64,000 bases of DNA from Neoscytalidium dimidiatum. Taxonomy: Eukaryota > Ascomycota > Dothideomycetes > Botryosphaeriales > Botryosphaeriaceae. The notes beneath the pieces were generated by a model that was given only the letters and a program-made list of their open reading frames with translations, had not been told where the DNA came from and ran no database searches. The position numbers and the translations under genes are program-made. Shown in pieces: positions 34,766 to 45,614 of this stretch (its first letter is position 1; each line of letters begins with the position of its first letter). The DNA is taken from positions 186,001 to 250,000 of the forward strand of contig JAVSCG010000040.1 of assembly GCA_037367355.1 (NCBI GenBank). The letters run 5' to 3'.

Positions 34766-35041
34766 CGTAGCTAATAAATCAATAGTTATATATTCTAACG
34801 AAACTAAATCTATTATCAATTTCGATAATAATAAGCCTAACTTGTCATTAATTGCTTATTATAGTAATACAAAGTATGCATTAACTACTTATAGAAAAAA
34901 AAAAAAATACAAATTTGGTTTGTGTTAATTCTAATTTATCTATTTCCTACAAAAATAAAGAAAGTGGTCAAATGTATCTTACACAGTTGTTAAAAGGAAG
35001 TAATTATATAATATACTATTTATAGTATATTATATATAAAA

Positions 35042-35568
35042 GTTATTGACAACATTGTTTTAAATTTACTATCTCAATTTAATATATTATTAATCTCTAT
35101 TAATGATTTGTTAATAGAAACAAAACCCTTAAATAATCAAATAAATTACCACTTATTATCATTGTATAAACAAATATTAGGGTTTATGACTTTTGTTTAT
35201 CCTGCTTTTGAATCTAATATTAATCGTATAGAGGCTAATAATAAGTCTCTAAATGATATACATTTTAAGTATATATATCTAACGTTATCGTTATTGGCTT
35301 ATATACATAACACAGGTATTATAATTGTTGATTTATTATATATAAAAGAAAAAATGATTATTATTCCTAAAACTGTAGAAAAACCAGTCGCTTCCCCAGA
35401 TACACAAATAGAGAAACCAGTCGCTTCCCCAGGTACACAAATTAAGAAATCAGTACCAATAAAAAAAAAAGGTATAATACAAATAATACTTCTATTATAG
35501 ATTGATCTCAATCTCCTAGCTTTCGTAAGACAAAATATAGTAGAAAATTTAAAAATAATAAAAAATAA
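35042..35568 (+). CDS. Hypothetical ORF downstream of the polymerase, with 9-residue repeat
   Basis: Open from about 35012 (start uncertain, no early ATG). A mostly helical N-terminal half (INYHLLSLYKQILGFM) and a hydrophobic patch near 35280-35340. Two tandem EKPVASPxTQI units lie at 35381-35440, then a basic tail. An A10 run at 35460-35469 shifts the frame; the other frame continues to TAA 35566 as RYNTNNTSIIDWSQ and a Lys-rich end, which suits a DNA- or RNA-binding tail. It may be a co-transcribed partner of the polymerase. Function unknown. Confidence 0.5.
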
Positions 35569-35578
35569 AACTATTAAG

Positions 35579-37800
35579 TTAGTTTTTTACACCAAGATAT
35601 AATAATCTTGGTGTTTTTTTTTTTTTTTTTACTAAGTCCCGAAGGGGACTCCCTCTTTTTCTTTTATTTATGTAATAAATAAAAGAAGAGCAGGGACCTT
35701 CCCCTATATTACTTACATTCTCAATATTATTAAAATCCAATTTAATAATACTTTTATTCATTTCATTTCTACTTGGATAATAACAACCTAGATAACCTAA
35801 ATTTGGTTTAATAACATTAACTAAAGCTTTACTATCCACCTTTAATTCATTATATAAGTTATTATCATAATCTTTTGCCTTATTTGAAAGAGAATTAAAT
35901 AAATAAATATTGAAAAGGGTAAATATATACATATCCTTTCCATATTGAATTAGATCACCTGTATCTAAATCAAAAAATTCTTTTATTAAATTATTTTTAA
36001 AATCTGTAAAACTTAAGAAGAAATCTAATTCTAAATTTCTGTCTAATACGCTAATATTATATTTCTTGTAAGGTTCACCTGTAATACTTAAATTCTTAAA
36101 ATGATCTACATATTGAGTATACATATATTTTAAACAATATCATACTAATCTTTTACTAAATCATGATATAATGACACTAATTCATATTTATAATCCTTAC
36201 AAGGAGCTAAAAACATCTCTCCTGGTGCGTTAACTTTAACAGTTCTTTCATATAAATGACTATAATAATATTCTATCTGTTCTAAACAAAAAGAGTACAA
36301 TAAGTTATCAGCAGTATTTATTAAATATAAATAATAATTATTTTTCATAACAGTATTATTAAGTTTATAATAATATAAGTTTACATAATAAAAATTACGG
36401 AAGGCTGTTTTAAAATAAATACTACGTAAAGAAAAATAAGATTTCTTATAATTAAAATCAATAAAATAAACAAGAAATAAAATATCGGGTTTAGGTATTA
36501 ATTTATTAGAATAATTGTTATTTACTCATTTAGTAATACCCGTCTTTCTATAAAGACCTGATCTAGGATCTACAATCCTTTTATCTTTTTTAATACTATC
36601 TAATTTATTTATCTGATTTAACTTACCTAAAGACATCTCTTTTCTATCTGCCTCTTTTCTATCTGCCTCTTTTCTATCTGATAGATAAGGACCCATTCAA
36701 GTATCTTCATTTAAATTAGAATCATCCCAATTATCATCCATTTGTTCGAGCAAATAATTTTTTAAAGCACCAGAACAAGGAATAGATGTAAAAAAAGATC
36801 TTTTCCTTGCGAAGCTAGAAGCGATAATTTTTCTTTTCTTTAAGAAAGAAAACCCCTTAACAGGAGTAGTAGTATATCTTTTATAATGAAAACCCCTTTT
36901 TTGGATATTAAATACATCTGTAGAGTTTTTTATATTTGAAGTTGTATTATTAGAATTTACAGTGCCTATATTAGAACCATTATTTGAATAATTATTTGAG
37001 GAATCGTCTGATTTATTTACAGATTTTTCTTTTTCTTCATAATTATCTGCTACGTGTTCTGGAGAAGTACCATTTCTAGGTACAGTTTCACCGAAAGGGA
37101 AAGCGTCAAGGAAAATATCTCATTCTTTATCAGTATAATTAAAGAATGATTTACTAAGTTCAGGATAACGAGAGAAAACTGCGAAAGATTCTGTAACTAC
37201 ATTAGTATCAAAACCATATAAAACCATTGCCACTTTAGATAAAAAGAATTGCTGAGGTGAAAGAACACGTTTTAATGTATTGTTTCCACTATTAAGGTTT
37301 ATATTATATTTCTTAAATCCTGTTTTAATCAGGCTTCATTTTAAACCTTCTGATACAAATACAATTTGAATATCCTTATTTTCCTCACAAAGAGAACTTA
37401 GAGATATTAAAAATTCTTTACTAAATAGTTGTTCGTAACTAATAGTTCTAATTTTCATTTTTGATGAACCAAAGTAATTACTATAATTAGTATGTCATCC
37501 CTTTGATAGACCCTCAGAAATACCTCCTTTTTTAATATAGAAAATAGCCAATTATTTGAAACGAAGAAAGTCTAATCTAAACTCAATTTCATCTCTGCTG
37601 CTTTGAGGTTTCTTAAAAGTAAATAGAGTAGATCCATAAATATTACTAGATTCTCCGGATTTAGGAAATTTAAAGTGAGATAAAGCAATAATAGTCATAG
37701 CATTACGAGAGTATCCATGTATAATATTCATTCATTTTAATGCTTCATCTTTAGATAAACCATTGTTGTTGTTATTGTTATTGTTGTTTTGTGTTTTCAT
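35579..37800 (-). pseudogene. Large unknown ORF (about 740 codons) with three lesions
   Basis: ATG at 37800 after a run of Asn codons. The frame is open under code 4 except for TAA at 37552-37554 (codon 83), one lost base near 36145-36165, and a GC/A-T element at 35634-35705 near the C-terminus. Visible features: three DRKEA repeats (about 36640-36685), the basic site YKRYTTTP (about 36880), and long Asn/Tyr/Lys-rich regions. No polymerase, RNA-polymerase or nuclease motif could be found. It converges with the plus-strand polymerase operon, as in two-gene linear plasmids whose second gene is normally an RNA polymerase, but T7-type motifs are absent. Confidence 0.6.
35634..35705. repeat. GC-rich element with A/T hairpin
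   Basis: TAAGTCCCGAAGGGGAC, then CTTTTATTTATGTAATAAATAAAAG hairpin, then GGGACCTTCCCC. A long-hairpin variant like 46012-46118. Confidence 0.78.
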
Positions 37801-37905
37801 CAGCTTTTTTTAAGTATATAGTAAAAATAAAAGAGGATATAAAGGGGTAATGAGGGTAACCTCTAAATTCCACATTACCCTTTTTTTATATAAAGTATGT
37901 ATTAA

Positions 37906-38847
37906 TTATTTTTTATTTATATAAATATTGATATAATCCTCTAAATTATTGGATAGTTCACTTATAAATGAATTTGAAAAATATAAACTGATTGTTAATA
38001 CTAATAGAATTAATCATAAATAAATATTGGCAATTTTTTTGTTAATTTTTATTAATTTAATAAAATAATATTTTAATTTATCATTTAAGTTAGTACCAAT
38101 AAAACTAGAGAAATTAAATTTTACTTTAGATTCATCAAGGAAGAACTTGAATAATATTTGTATAATTAATATTAAAGTTAAACATAAACAAACCTTATTT
38201 AAAATTTCAATAGATAAAATTAAGTCCTTAATGGGACTATGTTCAATAGAGGAAGAGCTATCAAGAAATTTATTAATATTATCTCCAACATCTGAAGCGA
38301 TACTACTAGATTTGGATTCAAAGTTTTGACCACCCCTTCCAGAGTTATATGGCGAATTAATAATATTGTTTTTTCTATTGATTGCAGAAGCACCTACATG
38401 AATAGCACCACCGGCCATAGCAGAACCAATAATTACAGCAGCCTTTTGATAAGGGGGGAGACTAGAACTAACTATTCCTTTACTTACAGCAGCAGAAACT
38501 CCTGCAATTGTAGCTCCTAATCCTACCTGACTACCTAAAGAAGAAATCCCTTTACTTATTTCTTTCCCAGCTTCCTTGCCGATTTCAATATTAGCATTTA
38601 AAGAGACCTTATCAGAAGATGGGCTTTTATCATTTGAAATATAAGAGGGGTCTATGTTAATTAAATCTGATATATTGTAATATATATAAATAAATAAACC
38701 CAAAATAAGTAGAGGGGATATAATTTGTGAATATCTAATAATTCAATTATCAGATAATTTAAAATCGTCTAAATAATAAGTAATGAAACTAAAAGTAAAT
38801 ATGAAAGATAAAAACAATATAAATAAAGAAGAAAAGTTGAATTCCAT
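37906..38847 (-). CDS. Hypothetical multi-pass membrane protein (313 aa)
   Basis: ATG 38847 to TAA 37906 under code 4. Two N-terminal TM segments (LFILFLSFIFTFSFITYYL; PLLILGLFIYIYY). Then a Ser/Lys-rich linker, a Gly/Ala-rich region with glycine-zipper spacing (GLGATIAGVSAAVSKGI; AAVIIGSAMAGGAIHVGA), and C-terminal TM segments (VCLCLTLILIIQILFKFF; WLILLVLTISLYF). No family recognised. The Gly-zipper section could insert into or span membrane. The layout resembles the other island membrane ORFs. No lesions seen. Confidence 0.65.
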
Positions 38848-39055
38848 GTTTTTTTATTTTAAGATAAAAGAGGAAATGTTATATGTTTAGTGAGTTGATT
38901 TATACCTCTAACTTAAATCAACTTTTAATTAACTCTTTTATATGTATAAATATATAAAAAATTTTTCAATTAAGTATATAGATATAGGTTAAACCTTTAA
39001 AAGATCTTCGGACTCGAAAGTAATGTGATAAATTGCGTATATATTAGAATTAGCT

Positions 39056-39394
39056 TTAATTTTTTTTATTAGAATGTGTATTTATTATATCTATAGAAAG
39101 TAATGTATCTTTAATAACATTATCTCTTAGTTCTTGATAAGAAATGGAAGAAAAACAAATAAGACTGCTGATATGAAAAGAATATATAATATTATGCTTT
39201 TCAAATAGAAAATTACCATCAAAACCGTTGCGATTTTTATTTTCCTTTATAATATTATTATACTTAATGTAATCTCTATGTTTTAAATTTATAGGATTAT
39301 CTAATAATAAAAATACACGAATATTAGGAAAACAATTGTTTTTGTTCATGATATCTAGAAAACCATTGGATATTATATCTAAATGTGCTTTCAT
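39056..39394 (-). CDS. Hypothetical protein (112 aa)
   Basis: ATG 39394, stop 39056. Small, with Asn-rich ends and no recognised motif. Same strand as and downstream-adjacent family-like position to the other island ORFs. Could be a fragment. Confidence 0.4.
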   Translation of the reverse strand: MKAHLDIISNGFLDIMNKNNCFPNIRVFLLLDNPINLKHRDYIKYNNIIKENKNRNGFDGNFLFEKHNIIYSFHISSLICFSSISYQELRDNVIKDTLLSIDIINTHSNKKN

Positions 39395-40061
39395 TTTTAA
39401 GACTAGAAAGAAGAAATCTGTCCCTTCAAGCAGAAAACATTAGGATATATTTTACTTAACCCTTGTCTATCTTTAATAGAAGTTTTATCAATATTTTAAA
39501 TTAAGCCTAAGTTAAAAGCTGTTTAAGTATAAGCCAAATTAGTATGATTATAAGAAAGAAATCTTTTCATATTATTATATATAAATTAGATAAAAAAGGA
39601 AATATAACCAAAAATATAATTAAAGTAAATATATCTTTAAATAATTTACCTATGAAGATTATAGGAGTTGAACCTATATCACTGATCTTTCTTTCTTTCA
39701 GAAAGAAAGAAAAAAAAGGAGATAGGAGCCGTGCCATCCTAAATCTTAGAATTACTATCGTCTATAATCTCCTTTTGTGTTGTTGAGTATAAATATAAGT
39801 AAGATAGGTACATAGTATGAGATTTGTACACCTAAATATTAATAACCGGGTCCCTCCAAGCCTCGCTTTGCTGCGTTTGGATCCTCCCTGAAATATTAGG
39901 GAATCTCTAAAGATGAAATGAAAGAGTATAAAATATATGGAATAAGGTACCTTTAAGGTGATATGTATAGAAGTGCGTTAGGCATAACCACTTCTAAGTC
40001 CAGTACACTAAAAAGTATTCAATGTGTAAACTTTTTTATATCCCGATGGGATATAAAAATA
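39395..40061. other. Spacer with tRNA-like element and GC element
   Basis: A tRNA-like sequence (39653-39772) and a GC-rich element (39847-39893, TCCCTCCAAGCC...GGATCCTCCCTGA). No other gene seen. Confidence 0.5.
39653..39772 (-). tRNA. tRNA-like sequence with inserted hairpin
   Basis: Acceptor GGAGATT/AATCTTC and T arm ATAGG-TTCAACT-CCTAT are intact. A TAGGA/TCCTA stem encloses a GC-rich 9-nt loop (TGGCACGGC). A CTTTCTTTCTTTC/GAAAGAAAGAAAG hairpin sits between it and the T arm. Not a standard cloverleaf; a tRNA invaded by small elements is likely. Confidence 0.45.
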
Positions 40062-40665
40062 TTAAAAAACTGATCCTCTCTTTTTTTTTTGTAAAGTACA
40101 GTCTAAACCATAATGTATAATTAAAACATTCATTAATCGTACTACATCTGATACCGTAAAACAGTCTGTACATATAGTTAAACCATATTCTCTAACAGAC
40201 CCGTCTCCCAAAATAATATGGGCTAAAGCTACTGAAGTTAAAAATTCGTAAATATTTGATAGAATTATTTTTAAACCGTTTAAATGGAAGATAAAATAAA
40301 GTTCATTAATACAAGGCAAGGCTCTAGTATAAAACTCTAGGCTTAGAATTTTAACTCCCGCTCTATTCGCTTTAATTAAATAAGATAAACGAGAACAATA
40401 ATGAGCTAACATAAAAAATACAAATCATACATATTCAAACTTATCTAAAGACTGTTTAAACCGTAAACTTCTATTAACCCTACGAGTTGTAGTTGCAAAA
40501 TTTCCGTCTGATAAAATAAGACCTATTCTAGCACTAAGATGAAAATTTGGTAATTTTATCATATTTCTTTCCTATTTTGTAAACACACTACCTACTGTAC
40601 TATATAAATTTGAACCTCATACTACTAAACCTAAATTTGATGAATAACCAGGATTTTTAAATAAA
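40062..40665 (-). pseudogene. Truncated LAGLIDADG_2 gene
   Basis: LVVWGSNL...ERNMIKLP, RIGLILSDGNF (about 40500-40535) and AHIILGDGSVRE (about 40190-40225) are clear. A TAG replaces a codon at about 40578, and the C-terminus is cut off after DCTLQ in a T/A run. It stands outside any recognised intron, next to the 175-nt inverted repeat. Confidence 0.75.
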
Positions 40666-40684
40666 TAAAATTACCCCTAAGGGG

Positions 40685-40882
40685 CCCCCGTGGTTGGGGG
40701 CCCCTTCTCCATTTGAAAATGATAATTAAAAAATGGAAATTTCATATTAATTTTAAAAAAATTATATTTTTTAAAATCACGCCTTATTTATAAGGCTGGG
40801 GGGGGGACCCCACCTTAAAAACAATGAAAGGAAAGGAAGATAAAATCATTCCTTTCATTTTCTTTTTAAGGAACTAGCTATA
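40685..40882. repeat. Large repeat R, copy 1
   Basis: Composite of GC arms, an AT-rich centre (AAAATGATAATTAAAAAATGG) and a GGAATGATTTTATC-type hairpin. About 175 nt match copy 2 at 50742-50930 in inverted orientation almost base for base. Part of it recurs at 55858-55920. Confidence 0.85.
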
Positions 40883-41005
40883 CGTACGTATAGCGTGGTC
40901 CATTATTAATGAAATTAATAATGGACTAACTCTGTTTTAGTTAATATTCCTTTATTTATAACACGGAGAATGTGTTTACATTCTTATTTTTTTTTTAAGT
41001 CAGAA

Positions 41006-41488
41006 TTAGAAAGATTTTTTACATCTCATGCGTGTTAATGTACGGCAAGCCTTTACAATATTATTAAAAAAATAAGTTAATGTTTGTTTATCTGCACTAT
41101 AAACAAACAATTTGTTTAAGGCTAAAGTATGTATATTGATACTAAAATTTGACCCAGTCGAAGCTGATAATCCTTTTACCTTAGATTTTTCAACAATTAT
41201 TAAATATCGATCTTTATATAATACATTTAATCCTAATTCACTTTTAGATAAAATATGAGAATTAAGAGATTTTACATCTACATTAAGGGCAGATGCAGCT
41301 TTACGAATAGACGAATAGCTAGTAGTTAAACTAGCCTTAGCATCAAAAACCTTAATATTTCTATCCCAAGGGTTTTTTATATTTATCTTCTTTTTTTTTA
41401 TATTTATTAAAGAAGATAAAAAAAGAACATTATCAGATAAAGATGATTCACTTAAAGTAATATCAAAATTATATAATAAATTTTTCAA
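41006..41488 (-). pseudogene. Orphan NUMOD-like domain (GIY-YIG C-terminal remnant)
   Basis: It encodes IKVFDAKASLTTSYSSIRKA and AASALNVDVKSLNSHI, the NUMOD1-type DNA-binding repeat that follows GIY-YIG domains. No GIY-YIG domain is upstream; the frame opens with TTG 41488 just after atp9 exon 2. A remnant of another GIY-YIG gene at the atp9 3' end. Confidence 0.6.
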
Positions 41489-41569
41489 TACATAGAAGCA
41501 ATAAAAAATAATCTAAATTTATATAACTTAATATAACTAAAAAATCTACACCTTAGATATCTAATAATA

Positions 41570-41613
41570 TTAAGCAACATATAAAAGTAAAAATGCCATC
41601 ATTAATGCAAATA
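41570..41613 (-). CDS. atp9: atp9 exon 2
   Basis: TATTTGCATTAATG to TAA, encoding (L)FALMMAFLLLYVA, the second transmembrane helix end of ATP synthase subunit c. G precedes it. Joined to exon 1 it gives 74 aa in phase. Confidence 0.93.
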
Positions 41614-41632
41614 CAAAGATTACATTATATAA

Positions 41633-42530
41633 CTAGTCACGCTTTATAGTAATAAAGTACTTATTTCTGTAAGGAGTATTTACTCCTTTTTCATTCTGAG
41701 ATTTCTCTCTACGTAAGAGAGTTTTAATATCAAAATTTATAGCAGAAGCAGTTTTTCTTACAGAATCATATACAGTGGTAACTTTAGTTTCAATATCTCT
41801 TATTTCCACTTCTAACCCGGGGACTGGCGAATAATTTCTGTTCGCTGCAAACTCTTTAAGTTTTTTTAATATATCCGGGCTATGTTTTTTACCAATGAAC
41901 GAGTTATTTTCACCCATACGGTTTTCACTCATTAATTTTTTTTACAACCTCTGAGTGTTTTCTACCTAAGGCTTTTTGACGTATTATATCTAGAGACTAC
42001 CCCCTCTCCTAATTTTTTATTATATAAAAAAATGAGAGGAGAGGGAGGGGGTCCACCCCCCCCCGGGGGGGGGGTAGACTCTGTAGTATGTTTATACCCT
42101 TTAGTATTACCAACATAAGAATTTGTATTATGCTCTTAATTTAATAGGTCTATCCATTTTTGCTCACAAATTATTAAACTGTTAGAATCAGTATACTCTA
42201 GAATATGTAAACTAAAATTAGCCATAGTATATTTACTCAAAGCTCTTACAATATTAAGATTACTACGTGACATAATATACCAATTTTGGTAATAGTCACT
42301 AAGTCTCAAGTATAAAGGATTACCACTACCAACATATACTTTATTGTTAATTTTATTAACTCAAGTATAAACACCTATTTTACCATTTGTATCCTTACGA
42401 ATAATATTTCTCTGATTAATAGGGTCTTCGTAGGATTTTACAATATTTTTAAAGTAATTTTTAGTATCGTCATCTTTAGGTAAGATAGGTAGAGAAAAAT
42501 ACATATGAAAATAATTCGACATCTATAAAT
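41633..42530 (-). pseudogene. GIY-YIG gene of the atp9 intron, disrupted
   Basis: GVYTWVNKINNKVYVGSG (about 42340-42400) begins a typical GIY-YIG domain. A TAA stands where LLNPE is expected (about 42137-42139), and a GC-rich element at 41988-42082 splits the linker. After it ALGRKHSEVVKKI and the NUMOD region VTTVYDSVRKTASAIN continue to TAG 41633. AGTCT copies flank the element. Confidence 0.8.
41988..42082. repeat. GC-rich element with A/T hairpin in the atp9 HEG
   Basis: Minus strand: AGTCT, C9/G9 hairpin, GGACCCCCTCCC, a TTTTTTTATATAATAAAAAA hairpin, GGAGAGGGGGT, AGTCT. The direct AGTCT copies look like a 5-bp target duplication. Confidence 0.82.
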
Positions 42531-42599
42531 ATAAATACAATAACTACATTATATAATGTATAATAAGAATTTTATTCTTATTCAAGAAATTACTTTCTT

Positions 42600-42895
42600 G
42601 TTTAGACTATGTCTTGTGCTTTATTCATTTAATACTAATATGAATATATTTCTTAGTATTAAATAGTAATTTTTACTAAAATGAATATATTTCTTAGTAT
42701 TAAATAGTAATTTTTACTAAATAAAGCATAGGGTACTCGTGTTAGATTTATTGTTAATACTACTCATCTATTAGTCGTTGAACGTTCTTAATTAAAAAAT
42801 TAATATACATTTATAAATTTGTATTCAATTAAGCTTCGCTGCAAATTTATTTGAGAATATAAAATATTTTTTGCAATTCACCCCATTTAAATACT
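42600..42895 (-). ncRNA. Group I intron core (third subclass), atp9 intron
   Basis: TTTGCAGCGAAGCTT, GAACGTTCAACGACTAA, AACACGAGTACCC and ACATAGTCT in order. Inside it (42642-42721) a 40-nt sequence containing TTTCTTAGTATTAAATAG is repeated in tandem. Confidence 0.82.
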
Positions 42896-42909
42896 GAACT
42901 ATTTCACTT

Positions 42910-43090
<181 letters not shown>

Positions 43091-43888
43091 TTACTATATT
43101 ATGCTTTTACCTTGCATATGTTATACTATATATTATATCTAAAGATAATAAATAAAAATAATTACACTTTTTAGAAAATAGCCCCTTATGGAACATGGAA
43201 TCCCCCCCTACTTCAGAGGGAAGATTGTAAAGAACAATAATCTATTAGAAAAAAACTTTTTTACGTCACGTACTTTTTTTTTTCTCTTTATATAAAAAAA
43301 AAGAAAAAATGAAATTTAACAAATTTTGTATAAATTTTTATTATAGTCATATGTATTATTATTTACTCTTATTGTAGTATATATCTGATTAATTTATACT
43401 TGATTAATTTTACCTAAAGGGGCACCCCCACTACATGTTTTGGAAAGGGTTAAAAAAAAAAAGAGGGGGTAGACTACTAGTATATTATATATATTAAAAA
43501 TTTTTTATATAATTATTTTATATTAAAATGGTAATAATTTTTAGCTGATAATTTGTCAAGATAATATTTAAGAAAGTTATTTACAATAAAGAAAGAGTTG
43601 TCTTTAGTATCATTTTTATTGTATACCGGCGGGGGGAGCCGGGGGAGCCCGTCAGGGCGACGGGTCCCCGCAGGTTGGGGCCCCGGCTACGCCGGGGGGG
43701 GGGGACCCCAACTAATTTTCAAAAATCATTAGCCAATTTAATTGTATTGGAAGAAGCATTAGCAGACTTTGTTCTAGAATAATAAGACCTACATTGTGTC
43801 TTAAGAATTATATTCTGAACGATTTTTTTATATGACTATTTGTGTATAATATATTTTTAATAATGTCATTATTATACACAGATATATT
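43091..43888. other. atp9 upstream spacer with a GC element
   Basis: AT-rich, no gene. A large GC-rich element lies at 43627-43713 with the form GGTTGGGGCCCCGGC...CCCCAACT, also found at 49223-49265 and 60838-60880. A second small one is near 43415. Confidence 0.6.
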
Positions 43889-44122
43889 TTATCTACTATC
43901 AATTTTTAAAGCTCCTTTACCTAATTCGAATACAAAACCTAAAGTTAGCATGACGAAAAAGATTAACATAATAATTAAACCATAAGCACCATTTGTATAT
44001 GCACTTACTACGTAAGGATAAACTAATAATATTTCTAAATCAAAAAGAAAGAATAACAAGGCAAAATGAAGAAAGATATATTGAAAGGTGATCTAGTTTG
44101 CTGGAAAGAATGTAAACCACAC
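43889..44122 (-). pseudogene. nad3 3'-end copy C
   Basis: Reads CGLHSFQQTRSPFNIS then loses one base (TTTTGCC for TTTTTGCC) and so shifts frame. It ends GALKIDSR and TAA. The last 110 nt are nearly identical to the working nad3, unlike copy B. A GC element sits just upstream (44142-44206). Probably a displaced native 3' end or a recent conversion product. Confidence 0.85.
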
Positions 44123-44141
44123 AATTATTTATCAAGTGAAC

Positions 44142-44206
44142 TAGCCCCTCTCTCTCTGCAAGAGAGAGAGAGGGGCCTGGTCCCCCCCCCGGGGGGGGGA
44201 ACTAGG
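44142..44206. repeat. GC-rich element between nad3 copy C and GIY-YIG gene B
   Basis: CTAGCCCCTCTCTCTCTGC / GCAAGAGAGAGAGAGGGGC hairpin plus C8/G8 hairpin, ending AACTAGG. Confidence 0.8.
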
Positions 44207-44379
44207 TTTATAATAAGAAAACTTCTATTTCTTATTATAAGGTTCACCCGATTGTATGTATTTAAGTATAGTAGAATATTCTATACCTATAGCTCTGGCT
44301 GCTGAACGGATAGGGGATAAACTGTTTTAAGGCAAGTATCTAAATCTAACACCTCTATTTTTATACCAATACGTCAAGA

Positions 44380-45140
44380 CTATACAACCTTAGTAGTTTT
44401 TACATAAGTTGTTTCTAATCTTGTTAAAACATATCTATTATTAAGAGGTTTGACCTGATTTTTAGAAAAATATTTTGCAATTCGACCACGAGAAAGATTT
44501 AAATCTTTCTCTGCTTGTACCATAGAGTCATATGTTTTTACAGTATTAGTCAAAATATCTTTAACTGAAATTGTAGCTCTGCTGGGTTGAGCTTTAGATA
44601 TTTTCTCTATTTCCTGCGGTGCGGAAATCCCCTTAGGGATTCTAAATCCCCGCACGGGATAGTAGACTTACTATGAGTATATCCTAACCTAGAAGGCATA
44701 GTATTAGATACCTGAACTATATTATACTCAGGATTTAGAAGATTTAAATAATAATTCTCTCTATCTACAAGATCTTCATAAGAGCAATATTCTAAAATTT
44801 CTAATCTAAAACTACCCTGGGGGGGGGGAGGTCCCCCCTCCCCCAGCAGAAGGCTGGGGGGAAGGGGGACTAGAATAACCGTACTTAAGTAAAGCACGAC
44901 AGATTAACATCTTATAGTTATCTTTAAGATGGTTTATATTAAAATAGCTGGTAAATCTATCTTTTAAATGCACAGAAGAGCCTACATAGCTTTTACCCTT
45001 ATTAATATTAACCCTACGATAAATACCAGATTTACTTTTATTTTCTTTTAATATTCTAATTTTATCAACATTTGCATTATCATAAACTAAAATAGGCATA
45101 TTCTTATTAGGGCCCGTAGTATAGTATCGACGTTGATAAA
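44380..45140 (-). pseudogene. GIY-YIG gene B following nad3 copy B
   Basis: QRRYYTTGPNKN near 45110-45140, then SGIYRRVNINKGKSYVGSS (about 44980-45040), KYGYS, FRLEILEYC, REN-type catalytic region LVDRENYYLNLLNPEYN and a NUMOD end (TVKTYDSMVQAEKDLN). Two GC elements (44815-44875; about 44618-44662) each shift the frame, and a TA repeat near 45175 shifts it from nad3 copy B. Otherwise well preserved. Confidence 0.82.
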
Positions 45141-45222
45141 AAGACCGAGTAAGATTATTATCTTTAGTTCTTTATATATATATATGGACGTTTTTAGGTG
45201 CATCATTACCTATGCTATATGT

Positions 45223-45402
45223 TTGTCTGCTGTCAATTTTAAGGGCTCCTTTACCTAATTCAAATACAAAACCTAAAGTTAACATTACAAAGAAAACAAG
45301 CAAGATAATTAATCCATAAGCACCATTAGTATAAGCGCTAACGACATACGGATAAACTAAAAGAATTTCTAAATCAAAGAGTAAAAATAGTAAAGCTAGG
45401 AT
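45223..45402 (-). pseudogene. nad3 3'-end copy B (diverged)
   Basis: Encodes ILALLFLLFDLEILLVYPYV to KIDSRQ in a clean frame, with many synonymous differences from nad3 (about 80 percent identity by eye). It is preceded by G at a point that would splice in phase to nad3 codon ...ISFF. It could act as an alternative 3' exon. The divergence suggests entry from another mitochondrial lineage with the GIY-YIG gene that follows it. Confidence 0.8.
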
Positions 45403-45614
45403 CTTCTCTGCTAGTTTGGGAACTCTTTTATTTATTGAATAAATAATTTCCCTTTCCTACTTTAAAAAATGGGAAAGGGAAGATCGGAAAGATCAGACGA
45501 AAGAAAAGTCATCGAAAGAAGGGAAATAAAAACAGGCACAACAATAAGAAAAAATTTTCTTTTGCATGCAAGGCCGCAAAAGAAAAAAGGGGTGGAGGTA
45601 AGCAGCATGATTTA

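Larger units (their letters stand above)
31378..34927 (+). pseudogene. dpo: Plasmid-type family-B DNA polymerase with frameshifts
   Basis: Protein-primed family-B DNA polymerase, as encoded by linear mitochondrial plasmids. ATG 31378; the N-terminus has RRRSYSNK and the shared module ending NQKKFYSSS (31.67 kb). Exonuclease motifs are LDLETYERD (32.67 kb), YVHNLGKYDGNF (32.85 kb) and YLEKDLLSLYE (33.29 kb). Polymerase motifs are YYDVNSLYPFA (33.55 kb), KLILNSLIGRFG (33.93 kb) and YYHDTDSIVTN (34.29 kb). Catalytic residues all survive. Lesions: two frame changes between 32420 and 32475, one in an A8 run at 32990-32998, two GC elements in the N-terminal part, one near the C-terminus that adds a stop (34729), and an A13 run after it. 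It was probably functional recently, or homopolymer miscalls inflate the damage. Confidence 0.88.

Noticed and set aside
35579..37800. Plasmid RNA polymerase (T7-like)
   Set aside because: Expected because linear plasmids pair dpo with rpo, but none of the catalytic motifs could be located.
42642..42721. Tandem repeat as CRISPR-like array
   Set aside because: Only two 40-nt copies without spacers inside a group I intron loop; a simple tandem duplication. No CRISPR array exists in the window.
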